Shown: one piece after another, positions 47,517-54,879 of the stretch
How positions within the stretch are numbered: position 1 is the stretch's first letter
Layout: each line of letters opens with the position of its first letter
Assembly (NCBI RefSeq): GCF_011290485.1
Contig: NZ_CP048029.1
Coordinates: forward strand, 2,738,501 to 2,802,500
Length of the DNA stretch: 64,000 bases
From: Caldichromatium japonicum
GTDB taxonomy: Bacteria > Pseudomonadota > Gammaproteobacteria > Chromatiales > Chromatiaceae
Direction of reading: 5' to 3'
Translations under genes and position numbers: made by a program
The notes under the pieces: generated by a model
Seen by the model: only the letters and a program-made list of their open reading frames with translations
Told to the model about the DNA's origin: nothing
The model's database searches: none

Positions 47517-50500
47517 TCATCTTGCAAAATCTCGACGTAGCCGATCAGCTCCCTCGTGCATCCCCTCGATCGTCCCCTTGATGCGGCTGGCGCGCAGGAG
47601 TGCGGCATAGGCGCAATGTAAAAGGCTTGTCCCCAGGGGGTCGAGCGGCAGGTCCTGCTCGACCCTCGCCCGCGCCCAGCGGTCGAGATCGCGGGCGGTC
47701 TTCAAGAGACGCGGATAGTGCTCGGCGATCCGCATCCACTCCGCCTCGATCCCTGCGAGCTGCGCCCAGTCCCAAACCTCGGGCTGCGGGTGCTTGCGAT
47801 AAAAGGCCCAGTTGGAGCGCCCTTGCAGCACGCTGCGTCTGGCAATGTCATCGACGCTCAGGTCGCGGATCATATAGCCCTTGGCAGCCGCGTGATAACG
47901 CACCCGCAGCCCCGCCCGGCGCAGACGAAAGGCAAGCTCGATGTCCTCGGCCCCAAAGCGAAACTGGGGATCGAAGAGCCCCTCGCGCAGCAAGAGCTCG
48001 CGCTTGCATGACGAACGACCGCCCCAAAAGAAGCTGAAATCAAGCAGCTGGACGTCCTTGAGCGCCGGATAATAAAAGAGCTGACAGCCAACCTCGGTGA
48101 CATAGCGCATCAAGGGCGAGCGCGCCGCCTTGCCGCCTAGCCCCGTCCAACCCAACACCGCAAGCGCCAGGTCCGGCTCGCGCCGATGGGCAGCGAGGTG
48201 TTCCTCAAGGGCGCGGCTGTCGAGCACGTCGTCATCGTCGAGAAAGACCACAATGGGCGCACGCGCCAGACACACCCCATGATTCTTGGCCGCGGCAAGA
48301 CCCGCATGCGGCTGCCGGCTATAGCGCAGATTGAGCCAGGGGGCAAAGTGTTCGGCGACCTGCGCCGTCTCATCGGTCGAGCCGTCATCGATCAGGATGA
48401 CCTCGAAGCGCTCGGGGTCCAGGGTCTGGGCGCATAGACCCGCCAAGGCGCGGGCAAGCAATTGGGCGCGGTTGCGGGTACAGAGGATGGCGCTCAGCCA
48501 AGGGGTCGGCGGGGACTTTGGGCCCTTCGCCGCGCCTGGGTCATTCCGCTGCGCCCTGGCGCCGGCGCGCGCGCTTGCCGCCTCCTGAAATCCAGCCGTT
48601 TGGGGCGCCGGCATCTCGCCGGTACCTGACGACGGATAGATCGCCAAGGACACACAGGCATCGAGCAGGCCGAGGTGCGGTCGCCCCGCGAGAAAACGCT
48701 GCATGGCCGCCTGGGTCTCGGCATAGTCATAGGTGCTCACCGGCGGGCGCAGGGCGTGCCTGACAGCGACCGCATCGATGATCCCAAGGCTTAAGCCCTC
48801 TCGCTCCAGGAGCAGCGGCCAGACGAAATCCAGCCCCCAGCCCATGGGTGCCCTCTCATCAAACGGCAGGATCACTGCAAAGCCCTCGTGCCTGAGGGCA
48901 AAGACCGGCCCGATCTCGACAAACCGGGTCTTGCGCGCCTCGACTTCTTGAAGCTGCATCACAAAGTGATGATCGATGAAGCTATCGGCCGTGCGCGCCG
49001 GTTGGGCCAGGGTGAAACCGCATCGCTCTTGGATGGCGAGAAAATGGTCCAAAAAGCCTGGAGGCAGCTCGATGTCGTCATCCACCGCCAAGAGATAGCG
49101 ATAGCGCTCGGCTCCGCCCTCGACGGTCTCCAGCAGACGATTGAGCAGGGCGAACTTGGATTGCGGTTCTGAGAGGCGCAACCAAGTGAGCTCATCGAGC
49201 GCTAGGGCCGGCGGCTCAGAGGTGCAGGCAACAGTGGAGGCAGGGGCCTTAGGGTGCGCATCGCGCACCCTATCCTCTTGCCCACCGATCGCCGCCCAAC
49301 GCAGATCGACCTGCCAGTCGCGTGCGGCGAGCAACTCGCGGCTGATGGCAAGGGCATGGTTTGGGGCATCGGCGAGATAGATCCCCAGGATCAGGACGCG
49401 GCGCTCGGCAGGGGGTATAGCTGGATCATGGTGAGCAGGGTGCGGTTGAGCGCGGTCGCTGGCGGCCCCCTCTATCTGGGGAAGCACAGGGATAGCGATA
49501 GGCGCTGCGTCCTCTACAGGTCTAACGGATGGACCTTCCTCTGCCCCTGAGCGAGCCGTTTGGGTCCTTTCCCCTCCTGCCAAGATTGCCCGCAACCTCT
49601 GGCTGACCACCGACTGGGTATAGCGCGCCCGTACCAGCTCCCGACCTGACTGGGAGAGCCGCTGCCAGAGCGCGCGGTCGCGATAGAGCCGAACGACGGC
49701 CTGGGCGAATGCAGCGGGGTCATCGGCGATCAGGGCGGTTTCCTCATGGACGAGCCCCATCCCCTCGGCGCCGATCGCCGTAGTCACCACCGGCAGACCA
49801 AACCCCAGGCTCTGGCCGATCTTGCCCTTCATCCCCGCACCTTGGCGCAAAGGGGCGACGAAGACCCGCGCCTGATCGAGAGAGGGCCTGACCTCGGGGA
49901 CATAGCCAACCGGCTCGATCGCGGACGAGCCCAGGGCGCGGATGGAGTCCGGCATCTGGCTGCCGACGATGATCAGGCGGACCTCAGGCAGCTCGGCGCG
50001 GATCAAGGGTAGGATCTCGGCGGCGAAATAATGCACGGCATCGACATTTGGGGCATGCTGAAAGCCGCCGATGAACAACAGGTCGCGGCGCGCCTCCCAG
50101 GGGGGTACTTCCTCGGTGACCGCATGGATATTGGGCAGGACGAAGACCGCAAGCCCCGGGTCCTCGGTGAGCAAGAGCGCGCGCTCCTCATCGGTGATGG
50201 CGACCACCCGATCGGCGGCGCGGGCATTGGCGAGCTCGAGCCGCCGGTAATGCTCGGCCTGCCGGCGCATGGCCTCAGGGTCCGCGGCATAGGGGATGCT
50301 GCGGCCAAACCGCACCCAATGGAGGTCTACTGTGTCATAGATCACCAGGGCCTGCGGGGCATGGGCGCGCACCGGCGCGAGATATAGCTCCATCATCTCG
50401 GGGCGCAAGATCCAGATGTGGCTGTAGCGGTGCCCGCATGCGGCGAGGCGTTTGAGCGCTGCGTCCTGACCGACGAAGGTCTGGATCTTAAGGCGCAAGA

Positions 50501-50843
50501 GATCCTCGACATAGCGGGGCTCGGGCGGGGGACGGTCGGCGATGAGCTCGACCTGAAACCCCATTTCGCGCATGAGCTCAAGGAGGGCGCGCAGGCGCAC
50601 CGAGCCGGAGTCGCGATCTGGGGTCGGCGGCTGCCAGTCGATCACCAAGACCCGATCTGCAGGCTCAGCGAGTGGGGCAAGCAACCCCTGCCAGTCGCCG
50701 TTCCAGGCGGGTAGATCGAGCGCCGGCGCCTGACCCAGGCGGGCCCAGGGGCCGGTGAGCAGGGTCCGTTTGATCCGCTGGCGCCATATCGGGCTTAAAG
50801 GGAGCGCGCGCCACAAGGAGCGCAAAAGGTTGAATAAACGCAT
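47517..50843 (-). CDS. Three-module glycosyltransferase (GT4-like, GT-A-like, GT2), 1108 residues
   Basis: Residues 60-425 form a GT4-like GT-B module (DWQPPTPDRDSGSVRLRALL; YDTVDLHWVRFGR; RRDLLFIGGFQHAPNVDAV; APLRQGAGMKGKIGQSL). Residues 480-735 look like a separate GT-A-type module with DDD at 588-590 (YLLAVDDDIELPPGF). Residues 780-1000 are a GT2 module (LSAILCTRNRAQLLARAL, VILIDDGSTDET, VVFLDDDDVLDSRALEE). Linkers at 425-480 and 735-780 are Ala/Pro/Gly-rich. DNA of the dispersed palindrome family lies in frame at 49250-49272 (residues 524-532) and, degenerate, at 49491-49520. The N-terminal module is a paralog of the C-terminal half of the protein at 54880. It probably builds a surface glycan; substrates are unknown. 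Confidence 0.87.
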   Translation of the reverse strand: MRLFNLLRSLWRALPLSPIWRQRIKRTLLTGPWARLGQAPALDLPAWNGDWQGLLAPLAEPADRVLVIDWQPPTPDRDSGSVRLRALLELMREMGFQVELIADRPPPEPRYVEDLLRLKIQTFVGQDAALKRLAACGHRYSHIWILRPEMMELYLAPVRAHAPQALVIYDTVDLHWVRFGRSIPYAADPEAMRRQAEHYRRLELANARAADRVVAITDEERALLLTEDPGLAVFVLPNIHAVTEEVPPWEARRDLLFIGGFQHAPNVDAVHYFAAEILPLIRAELPEVRLIIVGSQMPDSIRALGSSAIEPVGYVPEVRPSLDQARVFVAPLRQGAGMKGKIGQSLGFGLPVVTTAIGAEGMGLVHEETALIADDPAAFAQAVVRLYRDRALWQRLSQSGRELVRARYTQSVVSQRLRAILAGGERTQTARSGAEEGPSVRPVEDAAPIAIPVLPQIEGAASDRAQPHPAHHDPAIPPAERRVLILGIYLADAPNHALAISRELLAARDWQVDLRWAAIGGQEDRVRDAHPKAPASTVACTSEPPALALDELTWLRLSEPQSKFALLNRLLETVEGGAERYRYLLAVDDDIELPPGFLDHFLAIQERCGFTLAQPARTADSFIDHHFVMQLQEVEARKTRFVEIGPVFALRHEGFAVILPFDERAPMGWGLDFVWPLLLEREGLSLGIIDAVAVRHALRPPVSTYDYAETQAAMQRFLAGRPHLGLLDACVSLAIYPSSGTGEMPAPQTAGFQEAASARAGARAQRNDPGAAKGPKSPPTPWLSAILCTRNRAQLLARALAGLCAQTLDPERFEVILIDDGSTDETAQVAEHFAPWLNLRYSRQPHAGLAAAKNHGVCLARAPIVVFLDDDDVLDSRALEEHLAAHRREPDLALAVLGWTGLGGKAARSPLMRYVTEVGCQLFYYPALKDVQLLDFSFFWGGRSSCKRELLLREGLFDPQFRFGAEDIELAFRLRRAGLRVRYHAAAKGYMIRDLSVDDIARRSVLQGRSNWAFYRKHPQPEVWDWAQLAGIEAEWMRIAEHYPRLLKTARDLDRWARARVEQDLPLDPLGTSLLHCAYAALLRASRIKGTIEGMHEGADRLRRDFAR
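49250..49272. repeat. Perfect palindrome inside the glycosyltransferase gene
   Basis: Arms TAGGGTGCGC and GCGCACCCTA pair perfectly over 10 bp around the loop ATC. It is the best-preserved copy of the dispersed family and is translated in frame (DRVRDAHPK) within the middle module. Confidence 0.8.
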
Positions 50844-50894
50844 GATGAGCAGGCCTTAAGACTTCAACCAACTGAGATGCCAGCGCCCTAAGGC

Positions 50895-50919
50895 GTAGGG
50901 GACGCAGCGCATACCCTAC
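50895..50919. repeat. Dispersed palindrome upstream of the glycosyltransferase
   Basis: GTAGGGGACGC and GCATACCCTAC flank the centre of this copy. It lies between the divergent ends of the 1108-residue glycosyltransferase start and the methyltransferase stop. Confidence 0.65.
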
Positions 50920-50954
50920 TGCCCCGTGCAGATGAGAGACCCGCCCTCCCTGGA

Positions 50955-51572
50955 TCAGGCGCGGGCCAGCACCCAGAGGAAACGCTCGCCGCCGATGTCA
51001 TGCGTCTCAGCCTTTTCGATGGCAAAGCCGGCATCTGACAGCTGATCGAACAGTCCGGCAGGGGTCGTGTGGCTATAAGGCAACTCTTGATCCATGAAGG
51101 TCTTGAACCCCGCAAAGCGCTCCTGATCCGTATAGTCGGCGGTGGCATAGGTGAACAGGAGCAGACCATTGGGCTTGAGCCAGTCATAGAAGCGCGCAAA
51201 GAGCGCCGGATGCTCAGGCCACGGCACATGAAACAGGCTATAGACCAGAGTAATGGCATCGAACTGGCCGGGCGCGAAGTCAAGGCTGCGCATATCGGCC
51301 TGGATACGCTCCATCTCGGGACAATGGCGGGCGGCGAGTTCGAGCATCGCGGCACAGAAATCCACCCCCACCACCGACCAATTGCGATCGAGGAAGGCGC
51401 GCGCCACCGGCTCACCCGTCCCGCAGCCGAGGTCGAGCAGCCTGCCGCGCTCGGGCAGACGGGCGATGAGATCGGCGAGAATCGCCGATAGATCGAATTG
51501 ACCGCGGTTGGCCTCATAGGTCGCAGCAAGGGTCTCATAGGCCCGTTGAAGGGCGGCGCTGGGGTCTTGCAT
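50955..51572 (-). CDS. Class I SAM-dependent methyltransferase
   Basis: This 205-residue enzyme has motif I LLDLGCGTGEPVARAFL, motif II VVGVDFCAAML, and motif IV DAITLVYSLFHVPW. The WPEHPALFARFYDWLKPNGLLLFTYAT stretch is post-motif (two adjoining strings). It resembles small UbiE/Methyltransf_25 type proteins; the substrate cannot be told. It is transcribed in the same direction as the glycosyltransferase downstream but separated by 111 bp with a repeat, so it may be independent. Confidence 0.82.
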   Translation of the reverse strand: MQDPSAALQRAYETLAATYEANRGQFDLSAILADLIARLPERGRLLDLGCGTGEPVARAFLDRNWSVVGVDFCAAMLELAARHCPEMERIQADMRSLDFAPGQFDAITLVYSLFHVPWPEHPALFARFYDWLKPNGLLLFTYATADYTDQERFAGFKTFMDQELPYSHTTPAGLFDQLSDAGFAIEKAETHDIGGERFLWVLARA

Positions 51573-51716
51573 CGGGTGTGTCCTAAAATGCTTAAGGTGC
51601 CTAATGCTATCTCAAGGGCGGGGCATGCGCCTGGGGAATCGCGCAAGACCCGTCATCTCGCAGACCTGTCTGGACATTGCGTACGCACAGGCACCAAGCC
51701 GGTTGCTCGTCGCCCC

Positions 51717-51743
51717 AAGGATGCGCAGCGCGCACCCTGCCCA
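51717..51743. repeat. Degenerate dispersed palindrome
   Basis: GATGCGCAGCGCGCACCCTGCC in the gap before the MIF-like gene matches the right half of the GTAGGG...CCCTAC family (core GCGCAGCGCGCACCCT). Confidence 0.4.
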
Positions 51744-51769
51744 CCATAAAACAACGGAGAAATCGCCCG

Positions 51770-52114
51770 ATGCCGACCTTGCGTCTGTTGACTAACGTCG
51801 AGATCGCTGCCGAGGATCACCCTTTAGTGATGGCCGAGCTCTCCCAACGGCTCGCCGAGCTCCTGGGGAAACCCGAGTCCTATGTCATGCTGATCCTGGA
51901 GCCTGGGCGCAATTTGCTCTTTGCCGGTACCGCTGCACCTGCGGCCTATCTCGAGCTGAAAAGCCTAGGGCTTGCCGAGACCCAGACCTCTGAGCTCTCC
52001 CGACGGCTGTGCGAATGGCTGGAGGCGCGGCTTGCGATCCCTGCCAACCGGGTCTATATCGAGTTTGCTAACCCCCCGCGCCAGATGTTTGGCTGGAATA
52101 AAGGGACCTTTTGA
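51770..52114 (+). CDS. Phenylpyruvate tautomerase/MIF family protein
   Basis: The 114-residue protein starts MPTLRLLTNV with Pro2, which becomes the catalytic N-terminal proline after Met removal. YVMLILEPGRNLLFAGT and the C-terminal YIEFANPPRQMFGWNKGTF match the MIF/LS1 (macrophage migration inhibitory factor-like) family. These form trimers with tautomerase activity; the role in bacteria is not clear. An upstream in-frame start is ignored because conserved sequence begins with MP. Confidence 0.88.
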   Translation: MPTLRLLTNVEIAAEDHPLVMAELSQRLAELLGKPESYVMLILEPGRNLLFAGTAAPAAYLELKSLGLAETQTSELSRRLCEWLEARLAIPANRVYIEFANPPRQMFGWNKGTF

Positions 52115-52340
52115 GAAGAACCCTTATGACACGCGCGCAGCGCATCTATGCCGAGATGGGCGGCTACTATTCGCTGTTTCGGGTTCGAGGCCGCACCGGA
52201 TCATCCGCTGCTGCTGTCCTTGTCGGCACAAGCCGTAAGCGAAGGACGCCCGGAGGGCAGTCCCGCGTAGCGGGATGCCGTCACGAGCGAAGCGAGGCGG
52301 CACAAAGATCGCAGAACAAAAGTGATTGAAGAGTGACATA
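52115..52340. other. Broken small frame and hairpin before hsdM
   Basis: An ATG at 52126 opens MTRAQRIYAEMGGYYSLF, and the continuation AAPDHPLLLSLSAQAVSEGR appears in another frame, so a small gene of unknown kind may have been broken here. A perfect hairpin TCCCGC-GTA-GCGGGA lies at 52261-52275. Confidence 0.35.
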
Positions 52341-52553
52341 ATGAACGACACCAAAGTATCCAAACGCGCCGAACTGCACAAAACCATCTGGCGCATCGCC
52401 AACGACCTGCGTCGCCGCGTGGACGGCTGGGACTTCAAATCCTACGTGCTGGGCATCCTCTTTTACCGCTTCATCTCGGAAAACATCACCCACTACCTCA
52501 ACGAGCAGGAACGCAAGGCTGGCAGCCAGGATTTCGACTACGCCCAACTCTCC

Positions 52554-52593
52554 GATGCCCAGGCCGAATCCGGGATGCCCAGGCCGAATCCGG
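52554..52593. repeat. 20-bp perfect tandem duplication in hsdM
   Basis: Units at 52554-52573 and 52574-52593 are identical (start GATGCCCAGG, end CGAATCCGG). Removing one unit restores the HsdM frame LSDAQAESGRAETVKEKGF. Confidence 0.9.
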
Positions 52594-52822
52594 CCGCGCC
52601 GAGACGGTAAAGGAGAAAGGGTTCTACATCCTGCCTTCGGAGCTGTTTGCCAACGTGCGCTAGCGCGCCCGGCACGACCCCAACCTGAATAAAACGCTGG
52701 CCCGCATCTTTGCCAACATCGAAGGCTCGGCCACCGGCACCGCCAGCGAGGACAACATCAAGGGCCTATTCGACGACCTCGACGTGAACAGTTTGAAATT
52801 GGGTCCCACCATGGCCAAGCGC

Positions 52823-52850
52823 AACGAAAAGCTGGTAACGAAAAGCTGGT
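52823..52850. repeat. 14-bp perfect tandem duplication in hsdM
   Basis: AACGAAAAGCTGGT occurs at 52823-52836 and again at 52837-52850. Removing one copy restores MAKRNEKLVKLLDTIGDLPL. Confidence 0.9.
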
Positions 52851-53113
52851 CAAGCTGCTGGATACCATCGGCGACCTGCCGCTCTCCAAGATCTCTTCGG
52901 CGACACCTACGAATACTTGATGACGATGTATGCCTCCACCGCGGGCAAATCCGGCGGCGAGTTTTTCACCCCACAGGAAGTCTCGGAGCTGCTCGCACGC
53001 GTCACCGTCGTCGGCAAGAGCGAAGTCAACATGGCGATAAGGACGCCGGCCGTGGGCACCACGATCGCGGTGCGCACCATCGCCAAGCATCAGGAGGTCA
53101 GCTGCGTATCTGT

Positions 53114-53135
53114 GAGGAGGAATTGAGGAGGAATT
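53114..53135. repeat. 11-bp perfect tandem duplication
   Basis: GAGGAGGAATT occurs twice in tandem just downstream of the hsdM remnant. Confidence 0.85.
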
Positions 53136-53260
53136 GAGTAAGTCTGACAGAGCGGCTCATAGAGTGTGTATTGCGCGCTTCACGCCTTCAAAGACAGGCT
53201 TGCACCCTCAAACCATTGAGGCCAAGATGAGAGTTTTCGACAAGGCAGGGAGCGCTCATT

Positions 53261-53290
53261 GCTACAAATCTAGAGGCTACAAATCTAGAG
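53261..53290. repeat. 15-bp perfect tandem duplication upstream of hypB
   Basis: GCTACAAATCTAGAG occurs twice in tandem, 7 bp before the hypB ATG at 53298. The copy nearest the gene supplies TAGAGG as a possible ribosome binding site. Confidence 0.88.
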
Positions 53291-53297
53291 GTAAATC

Positions 53298-54149
53298 ATG
53301 TGCACGACGTGCGGTTGCGGACAGACGATGGATCAGGACCGAGCTATCCATGCCGATCATGGCGAGCGAGTGGGGATAGCGGTCATACAGGGGATACTGG
53401 CGGCAAACGATGCGCAAGCCGCGCATAACCGCGCGCATCTGGATGCCTGCGGTGTGCTTGCCATCAATCTCATGTCCTCGCCGGGCGCGGGCAAGACTAG
53501 CCTGCTCGAGGCGACGATCGAGGCGCTTAAAGGGGACCTGGGGATCGCGGTGATCGAGGGGGACCTCGAAACCGAAAACGATGCCGCGCGCATCCGCGCC
53601 AAGGGGGTGCCGGCGGTCCAGATCACCACGGGCAGCGCCTGTCATCTCGATGCCCCATTGGTCCATCGCGCCCTGCATCGGCTGGACCTCCAGGGGATCG
53701 ACCTACTGTTTATCGAAAACGTCGGTAATCTGGTCTGTCCTGCGAGCTTCGATTTGGGCCAGCATCGCAATGTGACCCTGCTGTCGGTACCCGAGGGCGA
53801 CGACAAACCCGCTAAATATCCGGTCATGTTTCGGGCCTCCGATCTGGTACTCTGTACCAAGGCGGACCTCTTGCCGCTGATGCCTGAGTTCGATCCGCAG
53901 CGTGCGCAACGGCATCTGCAAGCGCTTGCCGGCAACCTGCCCTTCCTCAAGGTCTCGGCGCGCCAACCTGCGACCCTGGCACCTTGGCTGGAATGGCTGC
54001 GGACCGAGCTGCAGGCGCAGCGCGACCGCCTACGCGAGGGACGCACCATCCGCTCGACCCAGCAAGAGCCAGGCGAACCGCGGGCAGAGGGCCATGGCGC
54101 CGCCCCTGGTCATACACATGGACCAGCACATCTCCATGGACATGTCTAA
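53298..54149 (+). CDS. hypB: Hydrogenase nickel incorporation GTPase HypB
   Basis: The 283-residue protein begins MCTTCGCG, the high-affinity nickel site, and has the P-loop NLMSSPGAGKTSLLE, switch regions AVIEGDLETENDA and TGSACHLDA (internal metal site Cys/His), and FIENVGNLVCPASFDLG with G4 CTKADLL. It delivers nickel to [NiFe]-hydrogenase precursors together with HypA. The histidine-rich stretch usually follows the N-terminal Cys motif, but here a tail of about 45 residues ends with six His in its last 19 positions (GHTHGPAHLHGHV). No other hyp or hydrogenase gene is in the window. Confidence 0.93.
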   Translation: MCTTCGCGQTMDQDRAIHADHGERVGIAVIQGILAANDAQAAHNRAHLDACGVLAINLMSSPGAGKTSLLEATIEALKGDLGIAVIEGDLETENDAARIRAKGVPAVQITTGSACHLDAPLVHRALHRLDLQGIDLLFIENVGNLVCPASFDLGQHRNVTLLSVPEGDDKPAKYPVMFRASDLVLCTKADLLPLMPEFDPQRAQRHLQALAGNLPFLKVSARQPATLAPWLEWLRTELQAQRDRLREGRTIRSTQQEPGEPRAEGHGAAPGHTHGPAHLHGHV

Positions 54150-54171
54150 GACTCGCCCTACAGCTCAGATC

Positions 54172-54194
54172 CCCCGGCAAAAGCGCTGCCGGGG
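54172..54194. other. Perfect hairpin after hypB
   Basis: CCCCGGCA at 54172-54179 pairs with TGCCGGGG at 54187-54194 over a 7-base loop. No T-run follows, so it may stabilise mRNA ends or end transcription weakly. Confidence 0.45.
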
Positions 54195-54264
54195 TATATG
54201 GCATGGAACTGCCCTTGAGCCAAACCATCACCGAGTATACCAGGATCACCATTGTGGAGGAGTT

Positions 54265-54768
54265 ATGTCAGCGTCCATTGTCCGCAAGTTCAAGTTGTCC
54301 GCCCTGAGCTTCAGCCTCTGTGTCGTCGGCCTGGGTGAGGTCTCAACAGCCCTGGCCTTCGATTTCGGCAATATGATGAACCCGAGCCGCTGGTTCGGCG
54401 GCGGGGATCGCTATGACCGCTATTACGATGACTGGTATGGCGGACCCTGGGGCGGCCCCTATGGGCCTTATGGCTATCCTGGGTTCTACGGCGCGCCCTA
54501 CAGTTGGCCAGGGTTTGGCGTTCCGCCAGTGGGCTATGGTATCACCCCGGGCTATGGCGCAGCCCCGACGCCGGCCCAACCCCAATCCTCCAATCCTAAT
54601 CGGGTCGATCCCAAGGAGATCGAGACGCTCAAGAGACGTGTCGAACAGCTCGAATCGCGTCAGCAGCTACAACCGCCGATGCCCCAAGGTCAATATCAGG
54701 GACATCAGGGTCAGCAGTCTCCCGAATGGCCGAGCATGCCGGGTTTTCGCCCGATGAATCAGTATTAA
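54265..54768 (+). CDS. Secreted Gly/Tyr/Pro-rich protein, sulfur globule protein-like
   Basis: The 167-residue precursor starts at the ATG after GGAGGAG and has a clear signal peptide (FSLCVVGLGEVSTALA) with cleavage near ALAFD. A low-complexity region (about 45-100) is rich in Gly, Tyr, Trp and Pro (GGPWGGPYGPYGYPG, PPVGYGITPGYGA). A short coiled coil (PKEIETLKRRVEQLESRQQL) follows, then a Gln/Pro-rich tail. Purple sulfur bacteria make small secreted Gly/Tyr-rich sulfur globule proteins (SgpA-D) that coat sulfur grains; composition and secretion fit, but I cannot confirm homology. A spore-coat-like or other structural protein is an alternative. Confidence 0.6.
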   Translation: MSASIVRKFKLSALSFSLCVVGLGEVSTALAFDFGNMMNPSRWFGGGDRYDRYYDDWYGGPWGGPYGPYGYPGFYGAPYSWPGFGVPPVGYGITPGYGAAPTPAQPQSSNPNRVDPKEIETLKRRVEQLESRQQLQPPMPQGQYQGHQGQQSPEWPSMPGFRPMNQY

Positions 54769-54879
54769 AGCTGTTCGGGCCCGGCGCTGCTCAAGGCCCG
54801 GGCCGCCCTGGGCACGATGTCTGAAGTCAGCTCTCCCAACTCCTCCTAACGCGCCGAACGCCACGAGCAACTTGCTCCG

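Larger units (their letters stand above)
52341..53030 (+). pseudogene. hsdM: Type I restriction-modification methylase subunit, fragmented
   Basis: The N-terminal HsdM helical domain is clear: RAELHKTIWRIANDLRRRVD, KSYVLGILFYRFISENIT, then in another frame GFYILPSELFANVR, ARHDPNLNKTLARIFANIE and DLDVNSLKLGPTMAKRNEKL, then YEYLMTMYASTAGKSGGEFF. The frame is broken by a 20-bp tandem duplication (52554-52593), a TAG after FANVR (52661-52663), a 14-bp tandem duplication (52823-52850) and a small deletion before DLFGD. Homology ends at about KSEVN, before the SAM and NPPF motifs. No hsdS or hsdR is present, so the system is dead. Confidence 0.85.

Noticed and set aside
54230..54260. TTGAGC...TATACC as a sigma-70 promoter of the secreted Gly/Tyr-rich protein
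   Set aside because: The spacer is only about 15 bp and the boxes are weak, so it is not supported well enough to list.
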